Below are positions 56,301 through 64,000 of a stretch of 64,000 nucleotides of DNA, piece by piece. Made by a program: the position numbers and the translations under genes. Source of the DNA: Tribonema minus (Eukaryota > Sar > Xanthophyceae > Tribonematales > Tribonemataceae); contig JAFCMP010000514.1 in NCBI GenBank assembly GCA_017506865.1, forward strand, positions 992,001 to 1,056,000. Direction: 5' to 3'. Position 1 is the stretch's first letter; each line of letters begins with the position of its first letter. The notes under the pieces were generated by a model. The model was not told where the DNA came from. It did not search any database and saw only the letters and a list, made by a program, of their open reading frames with translations.

Positions 56301-59300
56301 GCACTGACGTCAGCAAACGGTGCTGCATGAGGCGTGCTGTTGGCAGCTGTACCAGCACAAAGCACGTTGCTCGTTCTCTGGTTAGCCTCATGTCTAACGT
56401 ATAGCGAACTTGACTGATACCGATCAGCTGACTACTACTTCAACTTCAAGCATCATGGACTACTCACGTGTGGTCGTGGTACCAGAGGCCAGTAGCCCTG
56501 CAGACAGAAAAAGCACAGAGGAAAACAGCGAAGGAAGTACTTTGAGTGTGCATGCACTTGTGTTCTCACCAGTGTTTGTACGCCCAAATGGCAAACGTGC
56601 ACAGACTTCAAATCTGCAATGGGAATACGGAAGCTGCCATAAAGAATGCATGCATCCAGTGGCACACTGCTACCCGCAGTTTGCATCATCAGGACCTGGG
56701 AACAATGCAACAAGGGCAGCTATGTAGATGACTACACGTGAAAGGGTGGCAGATTACTTGTCAAGAACAACCTAGTTACTGCAATCGTGTGGAATCTAGA
56801 CTATGCTGGCAGACCGACCAGCATGCCACCGCAAAAAATGAGTCAGGTGGCCTAGTGCAGCTGTGACTGTCATCATGCATCCACAGCTCAGGGGACATTA
56901 CATCACACATGCAGTCACCTGTTGTTGGGGTAAAGGTACTCCTTGCACTGTGATCGGCAACAACAAAAGGCACGGGAGAGTGGCAATGGTGTGAGATACA
57001 TAATTGCTGTGCGGGGCGAGCCAACACGTCAAGGCACTACAGTAGCTGCAGCTGTGCATATGCGGCAGAGCTGCAGGGCAAGAACGCTGACTTGCGCAGG
57101 CATGACCACAGCAACTGATTTTGAAAATGCTTGTATGCTGCACCTCTGAGCAACCGTCTGTATTGAAATGCCTGGCCGCCTGCACAGCTGCATGATGATC
57201 TGCATGGCGGCGACGTTCATCATTGCCAGGCGTCACTGACGCTGCGTCAGCATTGACACGTCAGTGCGACATGGAGGATCGGAACCATATGCACAGTGCT
57301 CAGCTTGTGCACAGATCCCGCATAATGGCATGGGCTTACCTCTCCAAGGTCGGTGATGTCTTCTGCCCATCCGTCTGTCCGACACAGGAAAAGAAACAGA
57401 GCACAGGCAGCTCAGGCGCAGCGGTGTACAATGACAGCCATGGCCACAAGAACCTAATCCACAATATAAGGCAAGGTACTAATATGTAAGAATGGCCACA
57501 AGAACCTGACCAGATGAGGGCACTGTAAGTGTGGATTGTGAACTCTGTCGGCAGTGGCAATAGCGGCGGCAGCAGGTTTCGCAGCATGCAGTACATCTTC
57601 ACACGCAAGAAGCGCGCGGTCTAGTTGTCAATCTGTGGTACGGTGAGCGAATCACGCTGCGAGCGGCACAAACATGATCTCAAGTGATTTTCTTGTTCCA
57701 TGCAACATCAAATCACCAGATGCTCACCATAAGCGGCGACCGACGCTGAGCCATGCAGGTGAACGCTGAAGGCCCTGTTGGGCCCAAACTTAGTGGGGAG
57801 CTTGTTGCAGAAGCGCACCAGCGTCTGACGCCCAGCGCAGTTCTTGATGGTGGGGCCGGGCACCGTGAAGCCGTTGGTGGCAGAGCCATAGGCCATGAGC
57901 TCCGTGCCGGTGTAGCTGCCAGGTACAGCAGCGGCATGGGGTGCAGTGCGTGTCAGGCATTGCGTGTCAGGCATTGCATGCCAGTCTTTTGTGCTTTACA
58001 GTTGATCGGACAGCATCATGTATGGTGATCTGAGTGTTACAAAACATCACGGCAGAGCCGTAGGCCATGAGCTCCGTGCCGGTGTAGCTGCGGGGCACAG
58101 CAGCGGCATGGGGTGCATTGAAGTATGCGTCAGGCATTGCATGCGAGTCTTTTGTGCTCTGGAGCAATCCGCACAGCATGATGTACAGTGGCCTGACTGT
58201 CATGACACATCGCCGTGCTCGCCGTCCTTGGAGGACAATACAGGCATATGCCATGCGCCACAATTACTGGCAGCCGCAATGCAACGATTGTGCTTGGCGT
58301 ATGCAGCTGTGAGGTTAGGGTTCAGATTAGGGTTAGGGTTAGGGCAAGTGGCGCCACACGTTCAAGTCGCTTAACCACAGCATTTGTCGACATCACTCAC
58401 AAGAAGGTGCATAACGATGCCTGTAGAAAGCAGCATCACAAACAGCCAAACACTGAAGCGCGCATGAACATGCGATACACGATGGCGCCTGCACTGTACG
58501 ACTTGCATCCGCATCTTCAACTTCAACTGGCAGAAGCTTCTGTCTACAACTCATACACTGTCGCTCACGAGCAAGCACCCCTCTTCTGAACGAGCTGGGG
58601 GTGAGCGACCCGGGACTGAGCATTGTGACAGGCAGTTACAGTTTCGTGACGACGCAGTGTCACGTACCCGGTAGGGCGGCACTGGTCAAAGAGTTGAGGG
58701 GGGGGCGAGCGACGTGGACTGAGCGATGTGACAGGCAGTTACGTGACAGTTATGGACGGATTTGAGTGAATGTCACGTACCCGGCAGGGCGGCACTGGTC
58801 AAAGGTGCCGGTCGGGCTGTTGGCTGTGTTCTTGCCCAGGAAGAAGTTGCCGATGACCGTGTTGAGGTCTAGGGCCTCAAACACATCCACCGTGCGGACC
58901 TGGTCCTCGTACGTCTGTGCCACGTACACAGAAGAGCGCATCGAGACACTTGGTCAAAAGGTACATGGCTTTGGAAGCACAAGAGCTTCATGTCTATGAT
59001 ATCTTGACGTGTTCAAGAGGAGGTGTACAAAAGCATGTATAGGCTCTGGTAGCAAGCTTGACGTCAACAATTTGGGCGCTTTTGCGTCCTACGCGAGTGT
59101 TTATGAAAGTTCAGGATCCTTGAAATGTGGACTCGTGTAACGTCTGCCAAGACGGGATGTTGCATGGCCGCTTGGGAACTTGGAGCCTGGCCATACGCGC
59201 ACAACCAACACGTTACCGAGGCGAGGTATATACATACATGTTCACGTCTGCAAACACATGGCGCGAACGCACAGCTATCCTATGATGACTGCTGTGCGCA

Positions 59301-60956
59301 CTGCGGCGGCGGCAGTGCAGCGCAACACGCCCTTATCGCACTGCTCACCTTTACGACAGGAAGGTCGCCAGCCGCGTTGTTGTTTGCCTCGACGCCCGCC
59401 TTGGTGGTGAACATGGGCGTGCTGAAGAGCGCAGGGCGCGCAATACTCGTAGGCCAGGAGCCGACGTCACCGCACGTCCTGTTGTACATACCAGCATACA
59501 TACATGCCATGGTTGACAGAACACCGGTCAGCAACAGATCAAGGCTGCTCGGCGTACGCCGTGCAGAATGCAAGCGGCTAGTAATATGTTGAAGGCCAGG
59601 CGCCAACGTCACCGTAACTCCTGTCCAGGGGGCATCATATATACATGCATGCATACCATGGTCGACGTGGCACCGGTCAGCAACAGACCGAGGCCGCTCG
59701 ACACAGGGCGTACAGCATTAAGGCGGCTAGTAATATGTTGAAGTCACCTGTTTAACTGATGCATACATGGTCGACAAGGCACCGGTCAGCAACAGATGGA
59801 GGCTGCTCGACATGGGCCGTACAAAATACAAGTGTCTAGTGATATGTTGAAGTCAACTGTTGAACTAATACATACCATAGTTGACAAGGTACCGGTCAGC
59901 AGCAACAGATTAAGGCCGCTTCAAGTTGACATAACGCGTACAACAGAAAACCGTCTTTATAGCAACAGGTAGGTCAACTGTTGAAGTGAGGCAGAAGTCT
60001 GTACAGCGCTGCCACGGCGGGGCTGAGCATACTGTGCTGATAGGAAATAGAACCTAAAACCGAGGTGTTCGCATTGCGTGGTGCTCGAGTTGCGGTGCTT
60101 TAGAGCTGCAACCTCTCCACGTGTGCATGCGCAGAGCCAATGTTTAAGAGGTATTGTTGCGGGCGTTTACTAAGATTTTGTGTTGTGGGTGAGCGTGTGC
60201 TGTGTACGCTTGCGGCGCACAGATATGCGGCTCATCTCCGCTCTACACAATACTTTAAGTGCATCTAGACTCAGCATGAATGCCTTCTGCTTAGCTCTGA
60301 GGTCCGCCATGGCCTTTAATCATCACAGTGACTCACCCAAGGATCTTGCGTGTTGGGAAGAGCTTGTTGGCTGCGCCATAGTGTTGCTGAGCGATGAATG
60401 GGTCCCTGCCGAAAGCACGTTGCAGCAGAAGGGCAGCGGTCGCGGGCAATTCCGCGATGTGAGCACGGCGAGTATCTGCACATGCGGTCTGGTGGCCATG
60501 GCAAGCACAACGCGTAGTGACGTTGTGACACGTGGGGACAAACATGCTGCGCAGGAGGCCGCAGCATTAACACCTGTCACTCGGTGCCCGCATGACGTTG
60601 GTCATCGCACTAGCATGCTTCAGCTGCTTCTGCAAAAAATAACAGTGTCATGATACACATGGGAGACATGTACATGAATTGAGCGGGCCGCTGATGGTAA
60701 ACGAACAAGTTGCGAAGCTCTAGTGTTCAGATAAAACTCGGTAGACTAGTCTGCTTGCGAAATGCAGAGAAAATTGCATGCGTCTCAGTCAGGACACAAT
60801 CTAGCATATCATTGACATGCAAATGTGAATGGCGGCTTTTGAAGCAATAAAGTCTTTGTGCAGTACTTACATGGCTGCTGGCTCAAACCTCTGGGCAGGG
60901 TCGCTTTCATCGCAGACAGCCAGTGCCGAGTGTGTGTTACAGCTGAAAGTCAGCAG
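44343..60956 (-). CDS. multicopper oxidase (bilirubin-oxidase/CotA-like), at least 24 exons
   Basis: Minus-strand exons: 60956-60871, 59478-59349, 58914-58781, 57915-57728, 57374-57340, 56947-56919, 56497-56468, 55950-55849, 54639-54551, 54062-53878, 53103-53019, 52623-52582, 51748-51598, 51004-50906, 50654-50535, 50067-49957, 49639-49507, 48565-48497, 47905-47825, 47352-47308, 46675-46515, 45992-45905, 45420-45319, 44504-44343. All have GT/AG borders and fitting phases except between 55849 and 54639. Copper motifs in order: SVHLHGSAS, LWYHDHT, WHHPIHIHLVDF and, across two introns, YMFHCHNVVHEDHAMM (type-1 Cys with axial Met). Three cupredoxin domains oxidise a substrate and reduce O2 to water. 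A Cys-rich insert (DCPSGSTC, HCPLGTYC) sits between the last two motifs, and over 165 residues follow the final motif. The 5' end, signal peptide and stop codon were not located. Secreted or cell-wall role is an inference. Confidence 0.93.
44485..44675 (-). repeat. acceptor-junction duplication at the last exon seen, about 100 bp x 2
   Basis: CTGGGCAGCTGCGCCAGGGG with GGCGCCAGCGGGGACAGC (44496-44540) recurs as CTGGGCAGCTGCGCAAGGAG with GGTGCCAGCGGGGACAAC at about 44597-44640. Confidence 0.88.
44874..44996. repeat. perfect 49-bp inverted repeat (hairpin) with 25-bp loop
   Basis: 44874-44922 and 44948-44996 are exact reverse complements over 49 bases (arm begins GCCCGTCATTTCATGCTGAC); the loop is 44923-44947. 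It lies inside the intron between exons 45319 and 44504 of the multicopper oxidase. No coding content. It may be a hairpin-forming RNA, a fold-back element, or a recent template-switch product. Confidence 0.95.
46255..46475. repeat. tandem duplication, about 115 bp x 2, in an intron
   Basis: GGACAATGCACTGATAGCTG then ACG (46288) and GGACAATGCACTGAGAGCTG then ACG (46395), each followed by a CACAAC/TCGTAAC and ACTCCC/CCCACTGTGC-like stretch. Confidence 0.7.
46665..46950 (-). repeat. acceptor-side duplication, about 195 bp x 2
   Basis: GCCGACGCCTGCGGTCGCAA ... CGGCCGTCGACTTGG (46669-46755) and GCCAACGCCTGCAGCCGCAA ... CAACCGTCGACTTGG (46863-46948). The first contains the real acceptor of exon 46675-46515. 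The second could splice as a short extra exon but would shift the frame. Confidence 0.8.
48866..49042. repeat. tandem duplication, about 110 bp x 2, in an intron
   Basis: TCACCGATGGAAGTGCCTTG with GCAGCATCTTACGCCAATCA then CAAGGGATGC, repeated as TCACCGATGAAAGAGCTTC with GCAGCATCTTACGCCAATCG then CAAGGGATGC. Confidence 0.88.
49196..49530 (-). repeat. donor-junction array of the Cys-rich exon, 4 copies
   Basis: The real exon end and donor (plus strand TGTCTCACCGAGCGGGCAGT, then GGGAGTCGAGGCTGCA) has three copies at about 49366, 49295 and 49222 (for example GTGTCACCAAGCGGGCAGTG). Each is preceded by CATGCTGGTT and a CAAGTTG or CAAGC word. Spacing is about 72 bp, then 135 bp. Confidence 0.9.
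51718..52010 (-). repeat. acceptor-junction array, about 120 bp x 3
   Basis: The real acceptor side (GTCATTGACGGCATATACAT, then ACCTGGGGGG) recurs at about 51840 (GTCGTTGACGGCGTATACAT, then ACCTGGGGG) and 51966 (GTCATTGACGTACAGACCTA). TAGTACACGGCGGTGTGCA follows the first and third. Confidence 0.9.
52366..52386 (+). repeat. interstitial telomere-like tract
   Basis: GGGTTAGGGTTAGGGTTAGG, three to four perfect TTAGGG units inside an intron of the multicopper oxidase. Confidence 0.85.
53218..53277 (-). repeat. copy of an acceptor junction (exon 53103-53019)
   Basis: GCGGGCATTGAATAGGTGGT and CCTTCGGTACCTGCAG resemble GCGGGCGTTCAGCACCTGGC and CATCGGTGCCTGCA at the real exon start. Confidence 0.75.
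54053..54400 (-). repeat. acceptor-junction array, 3 copies
   Basis: TGTCGCTGCGCGCGGGGAGA with GTGGAGACAGAGGC (54058 on) recurs at 54149 (TGTCGCTGCGCGCGGGGGGA) and about 54320 (ACGCTGTGCGCAGGGAGCGT then GGAGACA). Further internal copies of GCAGCCATGAGTGACGTTGT occur between them. Confidence 0.9.
54636..54831 (-). repeat. acceptor-side array, about 64 bp x 3
   Basis: GCACGCACAGCACGGATCAG, CATGTATTTATGAGTGCTTG and CACCGCCAGCCAAT repeat three times with few changes, the first unit touching the real acceptor at 54640. Confidence 0.93.
55197..55223 (-). repeat. interstitial telomere-like tract
   Basis: CCCTAACCCTAATCCTAACC then CTAACC in an intron of the multicopper oxidase. Confidence 0.85.
57872..58215 (-). 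repeat. acceptor-junction duplication, about 173 bp x 2
   Basis: The start of exon 57915-57728 with acceptor and upstream intron (CATGAGCTCCGTGCCGGTGT, then AGCTGCCAGGTACAGCAGCG) is repeated at about 58066-58105 and continues as GTCAGGCATTGCATG and GTCTTTTGTGCT. Little divergence, so this is a young duplication. Confidence 0.93.
58314..58345 (+). repeat. interstitial telomere-like tract
   Basis: GGTTAGGGTTCAGATTAGGG followed by TTAGGGTTAGGG, in the same intron as the duplication at 57872-58215. Confidence 0.85.
58620..58810 (-). repeat. donor-junction duplication, about 107 bp x 2
   Basis: The real donor side (GTCACGTACCCGGCAGGGCG, then GCACTGGTCAAAG at 58772) has a copy GTCACGTACCCGGTAGGGCG, then GCACTGGTCAAAG, at 58661. 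GTGACAGGCAGTTAC occurs in each unit. Confidence 0.92.
59450..59960 (-). repeat. acceptor-junction array, 4 to 5 copies
   Basis: AGGCCAGGAGCCGACGTCAC (exon) is copied as AGGCCAGGCGCCAACGTCAC at 59594. The flanking intron motif ACCGGTCAGCAACAGAT, then GCTGCTCG, recurs at about 59523, 59672, 59780 and 59893, with GGCTAGTAATATGTTGAAG between. Confidence 0.9.
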
Positions 60957-63261
60957 CTGCAGGTAGACGGCAAAAGCGGACGCGATCCACGTGCCCCGCG
61001 ACATGATGCCCGATCAGCGCCGCTGTAGCGGCAGACAAGAGACGAGCGCCTGCAGCAGAAGGCGGCAAACAGTAGACAGAGCTGCTGTTGATGTTGCAGC
61101 TCGGAACCAGCAGATCCGGGCGGGCATACAGCCTAGGGCCTTTGCACAAATCGCCGAGCATGCATCCTCGCTTGGGCGCCGCGGACGTGCCAGTAGCTCA
61201 GCGACATGAGGTTGACGCGTCGAGCACTCCTCTGATCAGCAGATATCAATATCTTGGTGAGAGATGGTATTGTCATGCCATCACACAACTGCAATCGCGA
61301 GTTGACGTTCAACTTACCTTCAGCGCGTGTAGAGAGTGGAGTGTGGCTGCACGCGAGGAGGGCCACAACACGGGATTTCGGGCATGAACGCGGGATTTCA
61401 GGCACACCCGTGCTGTTGCATCCATTATGCAGCTGCTGCTGACCCAGCTTCGTCCTTTTTCACTCTGGCGGTTGCATCCGCCTCCTCGTGGATCTGTTTT
61501 TTTGCTGCGGAAAGGCAGCTGACGTGCTATGTGGCGCCGCTTCGTTCGATTCGCGCTGCAAGTGTTTTCCCACAATGCTGTACGCCTGCAGAAGTTGGTG
61601 GCATACCATCTCTCTGCCTCGTCGTCAATGCAACTTCCTGAAGTTCAAATTGGAGTTGCTGCGAGAAGTTCGATGAGAGAGACTCTCTCCGGGTTGGTTG
61701 GCGGCGCGATGCACTAACACCCTGCTGGTGGAATCAGAAGTCTTGATGAGACATGCATATGATGTGTTATTACATGTCAACCCGAGCCTGAGCCTGAGCT
61801 TGAGCCGGGGAAGGATCCAGCAAAGGATCCAAAAGCGGAGTCAAACAATCTGCGACCTGCATCACAGAGTGCCCCTCCGATGCTCCGCAGAAATAACCCG
61901 AACTCACACGCCATGAAGGCAAGCTTGAACGAGCAGTGCATGGCCGCTGGACGGGCGGCACATCGCTTACAGTATGCATTGTCAACTTTTCTGGCCTTAC
62001 TCACTCGGTGTAATTCGCCATGCTGCTCTAAGTACCTGCCTTGCTATATTTATTATTCCCATGGCCTGAGTGAACTCACTACTCTGTAGTGTACTCTAGG
62101 CTAACGGGTGACATGCACTGCTGGCCGACCTCGTTTGTTGAACCATTAGATCGAACCTTCGTCAAATTGAAGTTTTCATTGCCAAGTTGAACAACTTGAA
62201 GGTGCCCGACATCAATGCAGCATAGGGACCTGGGGCAGGAAGTCATTTGAACTCAAGAGGTGATGAACAATTGAAGTAATCGTTCCTGATGCACCTCGAA
62301 TGGTACCATTTGAATGTTCGACCGAGCTGTCAGTCACTGTGATCGGCTCTAAGCTTAGCCTATTGGTAAGTGTTGTATATCTGACTCCGGAGTTCCGCCC
62401 GCGTTGGGGCGCGGGCACCAAAACGAAATCCTGATTTCAGATTGTTGTGGGCCTCTGAGCAGCCTGGGGCAGGTACTTGACATGAATCTCATACAAAAAT
62501 GATGTTCTGTCAGCTGACGCTGCCACAGTCACTGTGTGGGCGCGCCCACCAGTCACGGTGGTCCAGTGGTCCCACTGTAATGTGAAGGCACGGTGACCTC
62601 CGTTCCAGGCGCTGACATGATATGATATGCCGCAGCGGCTGCCTGCGCTGGCAGCCACAGTCACGGTGCCACATTGCAATTCCAACCATAACCTCAGAGA
62701 TGCGTATTTTGACTCTGAGTGACAAGCTTCTGCATGCATGATGCACATTCCAGAGTGACGCTTGGAAGGCCCTGGTGTATGCAATGGCGGCGCTGACATC
62801 AGCAGCACTCAGTCTTGCACGTGATGTGCCACAGTCACTGTGGTACTGCACAACAGCAACATCAGCCCTCAACAGGCGCTGCTGCAGCGGCTGGTAGCCT
62901 GAGCAGATGCCTGCCAGTGGTGCGCGCCGTGGCACGGGCGCGAACTGCGCCACAAGCAGAACTGGGCGCGGCGCCACGATTGTTGCGGCCCAGATTGCAG
63001 CCCAGCTGTCATGACAGTGTGACTGACAGCGTTCCGCAGTCTTGGGCTAGTCTCAGCACCTTTGCCGACACAACAGGACTTCGGAGCGCTGCACAGCAGC
63101 AGGCGGTGCAGTGCGCTTGATGAGCGCTGCTGCTCACAGCCTGAGGCAGTGCTCAGCTGCGCGTGCTGCCAACGATCCTCGCTCCGGAGCGCTGCAGCGC
63201 GGAATCAGCCGCCCCCCCCTTGCGCCGCACCCCCCACGACCCGCCGCCCCCCTCCCCCGCC
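60957..63261. other. upstream region of the multicopper oxidase, no gene seen
   Basis: The first oxidase exon(s) with a signal peptide should lie here but could not be fixed. Contains short repeats (GAGCCTGAGCCTGAGCTTGA at 61784) and palindromic GTCAC words near 62520-62840. No RNA gene recognised. Confidence 0.4.
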
Positions 63262-63579
63262 ATGTCCCCCCACCGCTTCTGCGGCTTCGGCAGCGTGCCG
63301 CAGTACGCCGGCGGCAGCGGCGCGCGCCGCCGCAGCAGCGCGTTCGACGCCGACGCCGCACTGCCCGCGCTGCTGCCGCCCGTCCCGGGGCGCGACCACT
63401 CGTCCGCTGCAGTGTCGGCGCTCGCGACATCATCGCTGTCGCCTTCGCCGCCGCCGCCGCCGCCCCCCCTGCTGCGGCCGCCGCTGGCGCAGGTGCTGCC
63501 GCCAGAAGGCGCGGCAGCGGCGGCGGTGGGGCGCGAGAAGCACAGGCCGCTGAAGCTCACAAAGTCACGCTCGCTGTGG
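63262..63579 (+). CDS. candidate first exon of an unknown plus-strand gene
   Basis: ATG 63262 opens MSPHRFCGFGSVPQYAGGSG, followed by Ala/Pro-rich low complexity with a poly-Pro run and a basic end (REKHRPLKLTKSRSLW). TGG/GTGAAG at 63579-63580 may be a donor; the frame otherwise stays open to 63747. The GCC/GCG codon bias is like that of the host exons. No family recognised, and continuation beyond is not resolved. Confidence 0.4.
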
Positions 63580-64000
63580 GTGAAGGCAGGCGCCACCGTG
63601 ACGGGGTCTGCGAAGCGTATGCACGAGACAGCGTGGAACGGTTATGCATCAGCCATGCGGCATGGGGACAGTATGCACAATGTAAAGGACAGGCAGCAGT
63701 TGAGACGAATAGGTCAGGCTTGCAGTTCCATGCGTGCCACCTACTAGGCAACCGGCGGGGGCAGGGTCAGGGCGAGGCGAGGGCATTGGATAAGGGTGAG
63801 GGTTATAGGGCTGCAGCAGTAGCCGGCTTGCGGATAGGTGGAACTTAGGTTGACATCAACCGCAGTTCACCCGTGCATCGCAATCTTATCAAGTCGCTCA
63901 GGCTGAGGGTGCGTAACGTGGACTCTGCATCGTCAGAGACGTGCTGCGGTGCGGCTGATGAGCACTGTCTTGAGATTACTACATACATACCCTTCACCGC
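63580..64000. other. no gene seen
   Basis: Probable intron or intergenic sequence. No supported feature up to the right edge. Confidence 0.4.

Noticed and set aside
59125-59592. 155-codon plus-strand frame
   Set aside because: It overlaps an exon of the multicopper oxidase on the minus strand; no homology of its own.

Overview
The window is eukaryotic nuclear DNA. Its host genes are cut into many small exons by GT-AG introns, coding parts are very GC-rich (runs of GCC, GGC and homopolymer G), and there are several interstitial TTAGGG-type arrays. The gene set (a covalent-flavin oxidase, a large secreted-type multicopper oxidase, a NUDT6-like Nudix protein, a NADAR protein, an RS-rich RRM protein) together with TTAGGG repeats suggests a microalga, perhaps a photosynthetic stramenopile. 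That assignment is an inference; no marker gene settles it.

Layout. 1-12982: two near-identical young copies of one Ty3-like LTR retrotransposon in head-to-head orientation. The minus-strand copy (1-6827, running off the left edge) has a Gag-like protein fused to a C5-cytosine DNA methyltransferase domain. The plus-strand copy (6828-12982) keeps pol and the 3' LTR. 13.0-18.1 kb: an RRM/RS protein, an FHA-domain exon and several simple or tandem repeats. 18.5-22.4 kb: a head-to-head pair, a NADAR gene (minus) and a NUDT6-like Nudix gene (plus) whose Nudix box has lost its glutamates. 23.2-26.6 kb: a small protein with two WASHC3-like helical motifs. 29.0-29.3 kb: the last exon of an unknown gene. 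30.0-38.0 kb: an eight-exon BBE-type FAD oxidase (minus) that closes in frame at 558 codons. 39.1-41.0 kb: a 5'-truncated LINE with a 12-bp target-site duplication. 41.8-42.2 kb: a MITE-like element. 44.3-61.0 kb: a multicopper oxidase of at least 24 exons (minus).

The most striking pattern runs through all the host genes. Many exon-intron junctions are followed, inside the intron, by a row of two to five progressively decayed tandem copies of the same junction (a piece of exon end plus splice site plus flanking intron), with periods of about 65 to 185 bp. It is seen at donors and at acceptors, in most introns of the FAD oxidase and about half of those of the multicopper oxidase. It explains much of the intron length here and looks like a local duplication process centred on splice junctions.

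The two secreted-type oxidases lie in tandem on the same strand, separated by transposon debris. The NADAR and Nudix genes share a short divergent promoter region and both belong to families tied to NAD/ADP-ribose chemistry.
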